This document shows positions 12,651-24,754 of a DNA stretch of 64,000 nt, piece by piece. This DNA comes from Gonapodya prolifera JEL478 (Eukaryota > Monoblepharomycota > Monoblepharidomycetes > Monoblepharidales > Gonapodyaceae). Location: NCBI GenBank assembly GCA_001574975.1, contig KQ965821.1:56714-120713 (forward strand), written 5' to 3'. The first letter of the stretch is position 1. The number at the start of each line of letters is the position of its first letter. The notes under the pieces were generated by a model. It had not been told where the DNA came from and did not search any database. It saw only the letters and a list, made by a program, of their open reading frames with translations. A program made the translations under genes and the position numbers.

Positions 12651-12990
12651 ATGTTTGCCATCACTGGTGGCTGGATCCTCTTTGATGCTCGAGAAAATGA
12701 AAGCGGAATGGCTCTGTGTGGTGGATTGATGAAGTGCATCATCTCAAAGGAGCCAGAAGGTGCTTGGGCCAACCATCAAGACATATCCCGCCCTTTCCCC
12801 CTCCACACAAAAAACGAACGGAGGAGGAAGCCATCCTCATTTGGTCCCACGAATCGTGATCGTGATCGTTATTACAAGCAGCGGCGGGTAGGTTTTGTCA
12901 TTTAGATGATCCACTCGAGTGCAGACCACCGTTCGTTGCAGGCCTATGAGGGGAGAGTGAAAAGACTCGACAAGACCCCAGAGGGAAAGG
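12651..12990 (+). CDS. Exon fragments of uncertain gene, possibly the 5' part of the MSC-domain gene
   Basis: One exon (about 12651-12890) encodes MFAITGGWILFDARENE and ends in a basic stretch NRDRDRYYKQRR. A GTAGGT donor and a TTGCAG acceptor join it in frame to AYEGRVKRLDKTPEGK (about 12942-12990), which is followed by a possible GTGGTT donor. The in-frame join argues for real coding. No domain is recognised. It may be the nucleoplasmic N-terminal region of the downstream Src1-like protein, but no LEM/HeH motif is visible and I cannot prove continuity. Confidence 0.25.
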
Positions 12991-13258
12991 TGGTTAGTAT
13001 TTTCAATCACTTCGGGATTTGCCAAACGTGGAACCTATTCTAGTGGACATCGCGAGGAAGGAGCTCGAATGAATTCTTCATCACGAGGACTACATCGGAA
13101 CAGGATGAAAGATGATTACGTGTATAAAAGTTGACTTGCGGAAAAAGAACCCAGAGCCCGTGGTTCAGGATAGATACCTCCGTTACTTTACCGACAAGTT
13201 CATTTTCCATTGATGACGTTTTCTTATTTATCGAACTAATTGAGCTCCAATTTCCCAG

Positions 13259-14835
13259 CGAGTGGGCATCTTCACCGTTACAGCTCCACCAGGGTATCAG
13301 CCGCCGAGGAAGGTGAAGGGTGCGGGCATCCTCTGGGCGGATGGAGTGGCAACCGCCCCTGGGGAAATGGCAGCCGCCTCTGGGGAAGAAGCAACCGCCC
13401 CTGGGGAAATGGCAGCCGCCTCTGGGGAAGAAGCAACCGCCCCTGAGGAAGTCCCGCTCGCGCCACATTTTCCACTCGAACGTGAGAATAAATCTCCGAG
13501 TGGAGTCGGTACCATGGCAGCATGTTGGGCTACATTCGTGACCTGGTTGTCGTGGATGGTGAGCCCGGCGCAACAGAGATTCCTCATTCCCCTCGGGAAC
13601 AGCCAGCGAGAGTGTGGCGTTGACGCTCGCAAAACTTGGTGGCTATGCTCCGGGTGCTCGAGGTGGGAGCTTCTTCAGTCGAACAGCGACGTACAGCGTG
13701 TGGTGAGTACTGAAGAGCGGGCATCCTTTCCTCATCAGGGCGAGTTACCATCGTACTTGCCCTTCCCGGTGTTGTGGTAGTGGTAGATTGAGTGTTGTTC
13801 CCTGGGATCCATCGAGTCGGAGTATGTTCTCTCTTCTTCACTTTGCCTAGGTGGTCGTTGCCGAAGTCGAACCTCTCAGCTGTCGCGGTTGTTGACGCAG
13901 ATGACCCAAACTTTGCCGCCAAAGCGGCTGGAACCGGATATCCCAACGCACCTCGCACCGCGACCCGTCATCCCTACATTCTCCTCCCGCTACCAGCTGT
14001 CCTCCTGTGTGCGCTGCCTTATGCACTATTTCTCGCTGAATTCCATCCCCCAACATTCAGCGACATCTCGACTCGCTTGATTCACCACCTTCCAACGCCA
14101 TGGCGTCCTGGAACCCTATCTCCTGGACATATCCGTATCTTTTTCCGTGTCCAAAGCACGCGGTCTGTGGAGACGGCCATGTGGTGGCGTGTGATCTCGG
14201 TTATCACGTCCGGGACAGCATTCATGTTGCCCACGTCGCGTCCTTCCTCCAATTTCCCCTCAACCAACCCCACTGCGCGCCAGATCCGTTCTCTCCAGTC
14301 AAAACTGGCTCTCATGAGGCTTGCGATGCGGGCACTGGCGGATCGTGCGTTGGAAGCAGTGCGGGAGCTTTTGGGCTCCGCGGATTACAGCAAGGGTGGC
14401 CCTGTCACCGTGGAGGAATTTGTTGTGGAACACGTCGAGCAAACGGTGCGGGGTGGGATGGTTTTGTGGAAGCAGCCTGTTCGAGGGATATCCATACGAA
14501 TGGTTCGAGATTTTGTGCGACGGGACGTTGTGACGGGTGGCATGCTGGCTCCGAGGAACGACGAGTTCGCGGACTTGTGGAGCGACATGGTGGACAAGGT
14601 CCTTTACAGCAAGAAGGTGGATGGAAGGTTCGATGGTGGAACAATCGTGGATCCGTTCGCTGTCATGACGATCCATTACGGTCACTCTGACCAAATACTG
14701 ACCACCACTCTTCCACCACATCATTCTCCTACTTGTACTCTGCGCCGTGACCTGCTTCCCTTCCTCCCCTCCGTGATAATTATCGTGGCGACTCTGGTGG
14801 CGGACTGGACGTTGGTTCGGGGAGAACTTTGGTGA
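13259..14835 (+). CDS. Src1/Heh/Man1-type inner nuclear membrane protein (MSC domain), 5' end uncertain
   Basis: Proteins of this family tether chromatin to the inner nuclear membrane. The diagnostic part is the Man1-Src1p C-terminal (MSC) domain. A hydrophobic segment HPYILLPLPAVLLCALPYAL (about 13970-14030) is followed by a lumenal CxxxxxxC motif: FPCPKHAVCGDGHVVACDLG at about 14143-14205. A phase-0 intron (about 14208-14285) joins it to LALMRLAMRALADRALEAVR, and later to NDEFADLWSDMVDKVLYSKK, all typical of MSC. Upstream exons contain GIFTVTAPPGYQPPRK and a 42-bp tandem repeat. The C-terminus (second membrane segment and winged helix) is unclear; the last open frame stops at 14833-14835 but may be spliced differently. 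No LEM/HeH domain was found. Confidence 0.6.
13349..13452 (+). repeat. 42-bp in-frame tandem repeat
   Basis: Two nearly perfect copies of a 42-bp unit (13349-13390 and 13391-13432) are followed by a partial third. Each unit is itself two related halves of about 21 bp (…CCGCCCCTGGGGAAATG / …CCGCCTCTGGGGAAGAA). In one frame it encodes ATAPGEMAAASGEE repeated. All three plus frames and several minus frames stay open, so it produces proline- and glycine-rich shadow ORFs on both strands. Confidence 0.85.
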
Positions 14836-15275
14836 CCGGAAGGGATGGGAAGGGTGTCCGGCGACGGGTGGGAATCGCAGCTGCACAGGGAATTCAAGTT
14901 GGAGCTACATGGGAGGGCGTGATATTGATAAACGTTCTTGAACGAGTTGTGGTATTGACGGGGAGTAGATGTCTTGGGTATTGCGTTGACCCTGGGATAT
15001 GTGTTGTTTCTATCAAATCCTATATCATTCATTCTTGATTTTTGTAACGGTTTGAGAAGTGGGAGGGGAGTGCGTGACTCAAGTGCCACTGGCCAAAAAA
15101 GCGACGTCTGGAAACTCAAGCGTGCTGGATCGCTGTTTTGTTCGTCCCCGCTTTGAGCCCCTTGGGCATGTCTGGCTCGATTCTCCCCCGATCAGCTTCC
15201 AGTGAGTTGTCCAAACCCGGGTAAACTGTACGCGGCCATTGCAAACTGCCGGTGAGGTGAAGTGGAGAGAAAGTG
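14836..15275. other. Intergenic stretch between the MSC-domain gene and the helicase
   Basis: Nothing with convincing coding content is visible. It should hold the 3' UTR of the upstream gene and the promoter of the helicase. A 69-codon plus ORF at 14829-15038 could be an alternative last exon of the MSC gene, but splice support is weak. Confidence 0.35.
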
Positions 15276-18200
15276 ATGCCACCAAAGAAGAACAAGCCAG
15301 GATCCGCAGCACCGACTTCATCATCCTCCGCCGCTGCGTCGAAACAGGGATCGTCGTCGTCGCGGCCTTCTTCAGCTCCGCTCACACCGCAACAGGAACG
15401 AGAAGCGAGACAGGCAGCTGCTCAGGAACAGAAGAAGGCGCTGTTTGGGAATTGGACTGGGAAAACGCCACTTTCGCTCCTTCACGAGCATTGCCAGAGA
15501 CAGGGGTGGAACAAACCAGGGTTCCACAGTGTGAGTGGGCTTATTGAGTTACGAGGTACATGCACCTCCAAATCCCGTCTTTGGGCTCGAATTCTTTTAG
15601 ATGCGTCTGCATTCTGGATTTCAAACCAATGTCACACTCTCAAAGGAGGGGCAGACGGTCAGGATCGTACCAGAGGGCTTCTTCGTGAGTTGGAGCTTCT
15701 CTTTTCGCCTTACAACGCGTCCCATTGATGGAAAGACGGACAAAACATTCTCACTAGTACAAGACGGATGCAGAATCAAAGCATTTCGCCGCTACCTACG
15801 CCCTGCATCGAGTCGCCTCGGCGCGCAACCTTGGCACACTTCTCCCGCCCGATCATAAGAGTCTGTGGGCCCAGCTCAATCAGATGAAACAGCAGCTCGA
15901 GCAGCAGAATGGTCGTGAATGGGTCGAATTTCAATACGCGGCAGATCCGTTCGCTGCGCAGGTTGCCAGAGAGAGGAAGCGCGAAGATGATAGGAAAGCC
16001 AAAGAAAAGGCCGTCAAGGAGCGCAAGGAGAAGGAGCGGAAGGTACGAGCGTCGTATCCAGCGCTCCACCTCAATCAAGAGCTGCGAAAAGCCGTGGAAG
16101 ATCTCATAAAGAGGACTGGCTTGTCCGTCGAACAGCTGCAGCCCCAAGAGGAGACGGTCGAAGAGAACGAATCCGACTCGGACGACTCGGATTCCGACAC
16201 CGATGCGATCGCTGTTGCTGCCCATGTTGCGTCCTCTTCCCGCGCCTCGGCACCTCTCAACCCAGCCAGGGGTTCCGCATCAACACCCCCACCCAAGCCA
16301 TCGACACCGACGCCGAAAGCACCAACATCCCGCACGTCACCCCTCATATCTTCCCTGTCGGCGCTTGGTTTCCACCCCTCCCATGTTCGTGAAGCCCTGT
16401 CGCACCTACCTACTCCAGACCAGTCCACGGTCCTGGATTGGTTGCTGCTGCACGTCCCCGAAGAAGACCTGCCGGCGCGCTTTATGGATAAACGGTACAG
16501 AACGGGGTTGAGTGCGTCGAACTTGTCTCCGGAGGAACTCGCTGTCGAGTACAAGGTGGAGCGATGTGAGCCGTTGTGACTTAGTATCGCGTGAAGACAA
16601 AGCATAACGTGCAACGAAAGTGCGCAAGCTCGGGTTTTCTATCAGCGCTATTCGTACCGCCCTCGCTCGCAACCCCTCGGAACTGACCACCCTGCAACAA
16701 CTTGTAGCCGAACTTCGTCCATACAATGACACCACCGAACCCGACACCTCGCTGACGAACGATTCCGCGGCCGAGCAAGAGAGTTTTTTGGATCGTCTCG
16801 AAGAACTCACCACCTTGCGCGCCATCTTCGGGGATGACTTTGTCTATCCAGCGTACGCCGATCAGATCGTGTTCCCATCCCAATCCTCCATGGCTGATGA
16901 AGAACCGACGGAGACCTCCATACCCATCACGTCTATCTCCATCCTCCTTCCCTCTGCTCTACCGAAAAACCCATCACCCCCCGTGCTCACGCTCTACTTC
17001 CCCCCCGGATCACTGTACCCCCGGACCCCGTGCGTCCCCATCGTCTCGTGCGACCAAGTGCCTGCGTATGTGCGGCTCCACCTTGCCGCGAAGCTGAGGC
17101 AGATGGCTCGAGACATGGCGGGGAGGAGTGAGGTCGCCGGGTTCGAGATGGCGGGGTGGGTGGAAAGGGAGTTGGAGGGTGTGGTCAAGGAGCCGCCGCT
17201 TTTGGTGCCGCAGAGGAGCGGAAACCGAAACCCGAGTAACGGTGCATCACGACTTGATGATGGGCTGACTGGCAGCGGTGATTCTGCATCGGCGGAGGTT
17301 GCTCTACAGAACCAAAAGGTGCAACCACCAAAGTCGAATACAGACTTCGGAGGTGGGAAGCGCGAGCAAACGAAGCAAAAGAACGGCGTTTCGGATGACT
17401 CTCGAGGAAACCGCAACTCCGGGAAAGACTCTGCTTTTGCGGAAGATTCTTCCACCACACTACCTTCCAAACCTGCCTCGACAAACCCCCTCTTCCGTGA
17501 ACGCGAAGCTCAGCGGCAGAAGTTGCCAGTATGGCCGCACCGCAGTTCTGTCGTGAACGCACTTCAGGAGAGCAAGGTTGTTGTGGTTTGTGGAGAAACG
17601 GGATGGTGAGCATGCTGTTACAGGTAACGTGACATGTCTGCTCATTTACCGGCTTTATATCATTCTACCAGTGGAAAGTCGACGCAAGTGCCTCAGTTTA
17701 TTCTGGACGATGTCGTGCAGGGTAATTTGGGTGTTGTGGTTACCCAACCCCGGCGGATCAGCGCCATCTCCCTGGCAGAGAGGGTGGCGTGGGAGCGGGG
17801 TGAAAAGGTACAGCTGCTACTTCACGCTCATGAAGACGCAACCCTCACGAAGTGGGCTAGGTCGGGGATTCTGTCGGCTACAGCATCCGTGGTGAAAGCG
17901 TCAGGTCAGCCAAGACTCGGCTCACGTTCGTCACAACGGGTGTGCTTCTTCGAAGATTACAAGATGCCGCGGGAAAGGGTAGTTTGAAAGGAGTGGGATG
18001 TATTGTCGTGGACGAGGTCCATGAACGAGGAAGTGAGTCGAATGAGCGGATTGCGGTTATGGGAACAGAGCACTCATCAGTTTTTTCGCGACGTTTACCA
18101 GTTGACTCGGACTTTTTGCTTATCATTTTGAGAGATATTTTGGCACAAAATCCTGGCTTGAGGGTTGTTCTCATGTCCGCTACTGTTGACTCCGAGACGT

Positions 18201-20647
18201 TCTCCCAGTATTTTGGAGGAGCACCGGTGCTCAACATCCCGGGATTCACGTTGTATGTGGCATCTCGAGATACCGTCCGCTGATGATTTCTCACCAAATC
18301 CTGGTCCAGCCCCGTGAAAGAGCTTTTTGTGAACGATGTTCGTCGGGCAATAAGAGGAACGAACTTCCCAGGTGCCAATAGTTGGCAGGAACTAAATGAC
18401 GACGACGAAAATGCACAAGAAGCACAAAACAGAAAGAAATCGAAACAAGATAATCGCGATGAAGACCAGATTGACTACCAAGTCGTTGCTGATTTGGTCC
18501 GATGGATCTCGGATGAAGGGGATGCCATTGCCAGCGTTCAAGATGGGACCACAGATTCCACCAATAGATCGGTACCACCAAGAATGCAAGATGGCGTGCT
18601 TGGAGCAGTTCTTATATTTATGCCCGGTGAGCTTTATCAGGACCGCGAGGATCGCACTTCTGGAGCTTTAAAGTGCTCTTCAATCGTTAGGTGTTGCCGA
18701 GATAAAACGCTGTATTGATGCAATCAGATCCACCTTCAATGGTGCTGGGATGTCATCGAGGTTTGAGATTCTCCCTCTCCACGCAAATCTATCCTCGCAA
18801 GAGCAAATGTCGGTTTTCAAACCGATGAAACGTGGCGTTCGACGGATCGTTGTCTCTACAAATGTTGCCGAGACTTCTGTGACCATGTGAGTCAAACTGT
18901 TCAAACTCTACGCTCGCTTGACTCATCATATCTAATTATCTTCCGCTCCGCTTCAGCGATGGTGTGATCCACGTTATTGATACAGGGAGGGTGAAGGAGA
19001 CGAACTTCGATCCGCAAACCCGAATGCAAAGCTTGGTCGAAACATGGTGCTCCCAGGCAAGCGCGAAGCAGCGGAAGGGTCGGGCAGGCAGAACTCGTCC
19101 TGGTGGGTTGACGAGCTGTTTTCATACACCTTGGTTGTCCGAGCAACGTGTATTTACGATCATATAGGTGTCTGCTACAAACTGTACTCTGCTCGAGTGG
19201 CTTCTCAAACTATGATACCTTTCACGGTACCCGAAATCGTGCGAACACCGCTGGAGCAGCTCTGTCTCGCAGTCAAAGCGATGTCCATTCCGTCACCAGC
19301 GGATTTTCTTTCGAAGGCGCCGACACCACCATCTACTGAAGCCATCAACTCCGCTTTGCGAGTTCTTTTCGAAGTGTCCGCGATGGATGAAAAGACTGGG
19401 GAACTGACAGCGTTGGGCAAACACATGGCCAACATACCTGTGGATCTCCGGATTGCAAAGATTCTGATCATCGGTGCAGCATTCAATTGTGTGGAAAGTG
19501 TGGCTGGCATCGCTGCGTGCCTGTCAGGAAAGAACCCTTTCGTTTCACCTTTAGACAAAAGGGCGGAAGCGGAAATGTGAGAAAAGTCATTTAGAGGCTG
19601 GGTATTGAACTACGGACAAAATCATTGAATTGTCTATCCCATTTTCTCAGGGCACGTTCGCGTTTTGCAACTGAGAAAAGCGATCTTTTGACTGTTTTGA
19701 AGGCTTTTGAAGAATGGTCTAATCTTCGTAAAGGTGGTAGAGGGCAGGAGCGTGAATTTTGTGAAAAGGTGAGTCTCGTTTTCCAGTTTGAACAGATTGA
19801 ACCCCTGACATGCCGCGATGGTCTTGAAAAATGAACCCTTCAGAACTTTCTTTCTCGAGTCTCTCTTCTGACGGCTGCTGACTTGAAAGATCAATTTCTT
19901 GAGCACCTTCTGGATCTTGGGTTCATAGAGAAGTCATATTTCTCCGACACCAACAACTTCTCCAAGATGAACACCAACTCAAAAAATTGGAGAGTTGTTA
20001 AGGTGACTAGATGAACTAAGCTTCTATTGCCTGCATATTGAAGCGCTCTTTCCCTTACACTTGCATTTTGCAGAGTGTCATAGTGGCAGGATTATACCCC
20101 CAAATTCTGAAGATTCGACACCCAGAAACAATATACACGCAAACGCTTTCAGGAGCGTTTGCACAAGATCCAAAGCCGAACCAATTTCGATTCTTTTCTC
20201 GGGACCAGGGTCGCGTTTTTCTGCACCCTAGCAGCATCAACTTTGGCCAGTTCAAGTATGAAACGGACGCCTTCGCCTGCTACAACTCCCTGGTCAACAC
20301 TTCCAAAGTGTTTGCACGGGATGTTACGGTGGTATCTTCCGGCTGGTCGATCCTTCTTTTCGGTGGCCACATTGGCGTTGATCACGGCGCGGGTCTCGTA
20401 CGTGTGAATGGTTGGATTGTGATGCGAAGCTTTGCGAGGATCGGGGTTCTGGCAAATGGCCTCAGGAAAGCTTTGGACAGGGTGCTGGCGGAGAAAATAG
20501 AAGGTGAGCCTGGAACCCGATGTCACGCTATGGTTGATTGTGATATGACGTTAACAACGTCACGCGCCAACAGATCCCACTCGAGATATCCACGAAAATG
20601 ACGCTGTACGGTTGATTGTAAATATTTTGGCCAATGACGGCTCGTAG
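15276..20647 (+). CDS. DEAH-box ATP-dependent RNA helicase with dsRBD-like, UBA and RWD regions (DHX29/DHX57/YLR419W group)
   Basis: This is a large, probably cytoplasmic or ribosome-associated RNA helicase. ATG 15276 ([10 protein letters not shown]) starts a disordered Lys/Ser-rich tail. Next comes a dsRBD-like region ([20 protein letters not shown], then GFQTNVTLS). A charged helix follows near 15960-16050, and a UBA-like part ([18 protein letters not shown]) near 16350. An RWD domain ([16 protein letters not shown] … YFPPGSLYP) spans about 16800-17150. The helicase core has [13 protein letters not shown] (motif I, split by an intron), TQPRRISA (Ia), DEVHERG (II, near 18010), [11 protein letters not shown] (III), [11 protein letters not shown] (V) and [12 protein letters not shown] (VI). 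HA2 and OB-fold regions follow, ending [16 protein letters not shown] with stop 20645-20647. About 15 introns. All motifs look intact. The exact subgroup is uncertain. Confidence 0.88.
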
Positions 20648-20836
20648 ACTACACTAGGAGATCAGTTATTTCCCGTCGCAGTGGCTCATTGCGGCTTTTC
20701 ACGTGCGCACTCAATCTCAACAAACACGTGCGATAGTATTAAAGAAACTGAAATATGAAATAAAGACACCGTGCCCGTATGCCAACTGAACTGTCCATGC
20801 ACACCTCCATCCACAAGTTGGCTTCCCCTCGTCCCA

Positions 20837-22390
20837 CTACGAACGGTACCGCGGTTCGTACCTCTCCTCCTCCGCTCCACCCTTGAACCGGTGATCAGTA
20901 CCCCACACCTCCGACTGCGCGCGGACAGATGCGTATCCGAGAGGCGGTTTCGATGTAGTCAGTGTCGCGGCTGACGAGGAGGCAGAAGAGGCGGCGGCCG
21001 CGGGTGTGGATGGCTGAGTAGACGAATGTCATTCAGATCGATCCCACCTGAAATACAGAGCGGAACGCGGTGCAAAACTTACAGGAATTCCGGCTTCCCA
21101 TAGGTAGCGGAAGATGTTGGCACATAGGCAAAGGCCAATGACCGCCAAGGCAACTGCAAGCGGAAGGCACGAAAAGCGAGATGGTCACAGAGTGAAGCGA
21201 AATCATGGAGAGCAACATCACTCACAGAACAAGCTTGCCATGTCTAGTTGGGTTCCTATAGGAGGGGCGTTGGGCGCCGCGTTACGGATTCCAGGCATGG
21301 CGAAGAGTAAACCTGGGCCCATCGCTGGAGATTGACGGACGGTGCGTAGACATGGGTTGTTCAGGTTTTGGTCGTGGAGTCGGACACGACGCATAGTGTT
21401 ACTTACCCAAGATTGGAAATTCGAGCTTCCTGCCCCTGAACCGAATATCGACGGTGATGAAGCCGTATCCGAGCGTAATGACCCACTTTGGAAAGGTACC
21501 CCGTCAATTGGATGCAATCACGCGGTTCGAGTGAACCATCGGCGCACCTGCAGGAACGCCGTAAAAATGGCGAAGAACTTTGTTGCGGAGCTTCTGCCCA
21601 CTGCCACACCGATTTGGTATGCGTAGACACCTGGAGTATTGTCCACTCCTAGGATGAGGGCTACCGAAGTGAACGAGCCGGTTGTACCCATGTTTTGGAA
21701 CCCGAGAGGAATAAAAGTCCCGTTGGCGGCCGGAGGTTTCCCGACAAAAGCTGTCACCGTGCTCGACCCAGCATGGATGTCGAACGGGAAGGAACTCACT
21801 ATTACAGGCCAAAGCGTTGGAGCAAATCGGGCACCGCAAAGAGATACTAGAGCTTACCGTCGCCGTCTGTTGCTCCAAAGGAAACGTCGAGTCCTACGGT
21901 GGTGGTTGTGCCGTCAAAGGTCTTGTACGAGTCACCAGCAACCAGGGTAATGTTGCCCAAATTTCCCTCGTATTTTCCGATCCCATCAACAGTCAACCGG
22001 TACGAAACTTTTTCTGCAACTTGGTCAATGGTGACGAAATGTGCGGAGATGACAAGCGCATCCGTGAACGTTGTGTTGTAGGTCTTCACGACCGGGACAC
22101 CGTTACTGTCAATACATGGGGCGTTGTTCACACAGAGTGCGGTCGGTTTCGAAAGGGCGGCACCTGGTGAAAGAGATGATTGGTGTGAGGTGTAAATGCG
22201 AATGGAGTACGTGGATAATTACCCTGTTGCTTATAGAGAACGTTGACGACTGCTGCAACGATCACCACGAGAATCCTTTTGAATGGAGAGGGAAGTTTTG
22301 TTGCAGATCGCACGCTGGCCGGGAAATCTCAAGCACCCACAGCAAGAGCAGAGGGAATAGTCTGCGCCAGATTGGGACGGACTCTGGCAT
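20837..22390 (-). CDS. DUF4436 family membrane protein A
   Basis: This is a predicted integral membrane protein of about 350 residues and unknown function. The start at 22390 (MPESVPIWRRLFPLLLL) was chosen because paralogs B and C begin with the same xVPxWRRL pattern and because the phase-2 exon joins agree. Order: N-terminal membrane segment (ILVVIVAAVVNVLYKQQ); an ectodomain with C-x5-C (LCVNNAPCID) and a YNTTF glycosylation site; FPFDIHAG at about 21790; a first C-terminal membrane segment (SATKFFAIFTAFLQ…); then GPGLLFAMPGIRN and NAPPIGTQLDMASLF, matching the DUF4436 signature; then AVIGLCLCANIFRYLWEAG. A long Ala/Ser-rich cytoplasmic tail follows to the stop at 20837-20839. The closest relative in the window is gene D. 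It shares a 259-bp divergent promoter with gene B. It has no intron after RLT, unlike C and D. Confidence 0.82.
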
Positions 22391-22649
22391 TGTGCGATGA
22401 GATGCCGGACGAGCGAACGAGTTATGGGGTACGGTGAAAACAGTGAAGACATGATAAGAAAGACGGAGCCACGTTTGAACGGTTCTGTGAACGGATTGAA
22501 CGGATCGGCAAAACAGAGGAAAGGGATTAGGGATAGAGCGGCCACGGGAACAGTTGTCCCACCTGTTTCGAGGACCTGTTTATGATGGATATCTGGCAAG
22601 GCTCGAGCTGTTTCACATCACTACCGCCACTCACTGCACCAATCGTACG
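22391..22649. promoter_or_regulatory. Divergent promoter region of DUF4436 genes A and B
   Basis: This 259-bp gap lies between outward-facing start codons. The equivalent gap between C and D is 285 bp, as expected if a divergent unit was duplicated whole. Short direct repeats based on GAACGGTTC/GAACGGATTGAACGG occur at about 22475-22505. Confidence 0.45.
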
Positions 22650-23938
22650 ATGGCTTCCGTGCACGTCCCACTGTGGAGAAGGTTATGGACTGTTGGTTGG
22701 CTGTGAGTCCTGCGTCAGCCTCGCAAGATGCTGCAGAGTTCTCACCTGCGTGTCCCCTCGATCGAAATGATAGCATCCTACTGGCGATTGCAGCAGTGGT
22801 TGCGAACATTTACTATACAAAAGACAGTGAGTGGACACAAGGTCCCGTCCACACCTCCTGCAGTGAAACTCACACCACCAACGTGCAAATGACGTCTAGA
22901 TTTCGCAAAACAGAACGCTGGGAACTCATTGTGCGACCCAAACGGACTCTGTGTCGACTCAGCTGGCAACCCAGTGATAAACGGGTTCAACACAACATTT
23001 TCTGATGGGTTGATCTGCAATGTTCGATTTGCCGGAATCGACACGACAGCTCTCAAAATTTCCTACCGATTGACTGTTTGGGGTCTTGGAAAATATGCCA
23101 CCCTCAAGAACATTTCACTTGTGGGAGGAGATACAACCGCGAAGTTCACAGGCACGACGGCAGTCTCTGGCATAGACGTGGTAACAACGGCAAACGTTGA
23201 TGGTACGTGTACTCTCCAAACATTTTTCCTCTCACATGATACTCACACAACCCGCTGCAGCGTCCTTCCAACCTGTTGATCAATACTCGGCGGCATTCCT
23301 CATTGCAGCATTCGAAGGCAATACCACCCAAATGGGTGCACGTATTCCCATAGCTTTCATCTACCAAGGCGGCAAGGGCGCCTGGTTCGTTCAGAACGGA
23401 ATCATTGAGGCCGATGTCGCGCCGAACTACTCTTACGGATTGAGCATCATCGTGCGTCGAAGTGGGACCATAAAGTTCATCTCCATTCTTTCCGCCATAG
23501 TACAAGTAAGTCGTCTCGCTTTCCTGCATCATGTGTGCGCTCAACAAAAATGGCTAATACGTTTACAGGGTGCAACTACGCTATTGTACCTCACCATCAC
23601 AACAGCGACCAAAAAGGTTCCCGCTCCACTCGTCGCCTTGGGAGTAGGACTGCTCTTCGGTCTTCCGAACTTGCCCGGCTCTCCTTCCACCATGGTCGTT
23701 TGTGAGTTTCCACATCCACTGGAATCTTTGCATTCGGCCCAAAATTCGAAGATTCTGAACGTTCTTGCCTTCCCGGTACCACGACTCACAGTGACCCTGG
23801 TCTTCATCGGAGCATGCACAGTTTTCAACATGTTTCGATTCGTTTACGAGATCCAGCCGGTGAGCTTCTACTCTCGTTTCAGATCAAGCATGACAAAACT
23901 GATAGTGTTTCTCCCAGCTGGCCAAAAAGGCGAACTGA
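22650..23938 (+). CDS. DUF4436 family membrane protein B
   Basis: Start at 22650 (MASVHVPLWRRLWTVGW). A phase-2 intron (donor GTGAGT near 22707, acceptor GATAG near 22772) leads into the membrane segment LILLAIAAVVANIYYTK. The ectodomain has the C-x5-C pair (LCDPNGLCVD), NGFNTTFSD, and SYRLTVWGLGKYATLKNIS without the intron found in C. The FPFD position is replaced by FQPVD (about 23265). Membrane segments follow: IKFISILSAIVQ, LVALGVGLLFGLPNLPG, and TLVFIGACTVFNMFRFVYEI. The last exon gives QPLAKKAN and a stop at 23936-23938, so the tail is very short. It is most like gene C. The signature GxxLLFGLPNxxxxP is a weaker match to DUF4436 than in A and D. No enzyme-like motif is seen. Confidence 0.8.
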
Positions 23939-24754
23939 TTAGCAACCACTCTCTATTTCCGACGCAAACATTCAGTTTACGATCATGTTATTTGCATTAT
24001 TATTATAATACATGTCTTTTGTTGAATCTCAAAGGGTTGAACGACTTGGCGGTCTGTAAAATCATCTTTTATCCGTACCGTTGACACTTGTGTCGTCGCC
24101 CTGACTTGCGAGCTCTGGGACAAAAGACTCTATTGTTTGGTGTTCGCCTTGCTTGTGCTATTCACACCTCAATCTTTGACCTGTCACCTCGGACTCATTC
24201 CACTCTGCTATCTCATGATTAAAATATCAACTCGGTGCCGAGCGCAGTTCTTTGCAAATGAATCTACTATATCTGGTACATTGAAGTGGGCGGGGATGGT
24301 CAGTTGCGCTTCCGCGTGGGAACCCAAGACGCAATTGATTCGCCACATGTACATTCTGACTCCTGCACGAAAGGATAGAGCCAGCTGCCCCTTGCTGTTT
24401 GGAGCATTAACGACACGGCAAATTTGCCGTTGAAGGGGAGAGATACAAAAACCGCTGGGTACATCCCACGAAGTGTGCTGTGCCTTCCTCACGTGAGTCT
24501 TGTCATTTCCCACCTCACTGCACCCCAACTAACAGAAACCCATCTTACGAAACCAGGCGAAAAGTCGAAACTGGCACGCCTTCACCACTCCCGCCACCTC
24601 CACCTCCGCCGGATGCATCAACTACACTACCATTCGCTGAAGAGATTCGCATAGGGTGCAGGGACTTTGTGAAGTGCCCGAGAAAATGGCGAAAATCGTG
24701 CAAGTATAAGTGTAATATTAGAAATGAATGGAATACAACAAATAAGAAGCAAAG
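23939..24754. other. Convergent intergenic region at the centre of the DUF4436 cluster
   Basis: About 0.8 kb lies between the ends of genes B and C, and it should be the midpoint of the inverted duplication. It is AT-richer than the genes. Minor ORFs occur (for example 24137-24433 plus) but none shows domain content or good splice support. I see no obvious long inverted repeat left by eye. Confidence 0.4.

Noticed and set aside
13278-13573. Cysteine/glycine-repeat ORFs on the minus strand (GGCFFPRGGCHFPRGG repeats)
   Set aside because: They are the antisense reading of the 42-bp repeat in the MSC-domain gene and have no splice or start context.
22128-22313. Start of DUF4436 gene A at 22313
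   Set aside because: That codon is GTG, not ATG, and the frame has a TGA just upstream; the ATG at 22390 with a phase-2 intron matches paralogs B and C.
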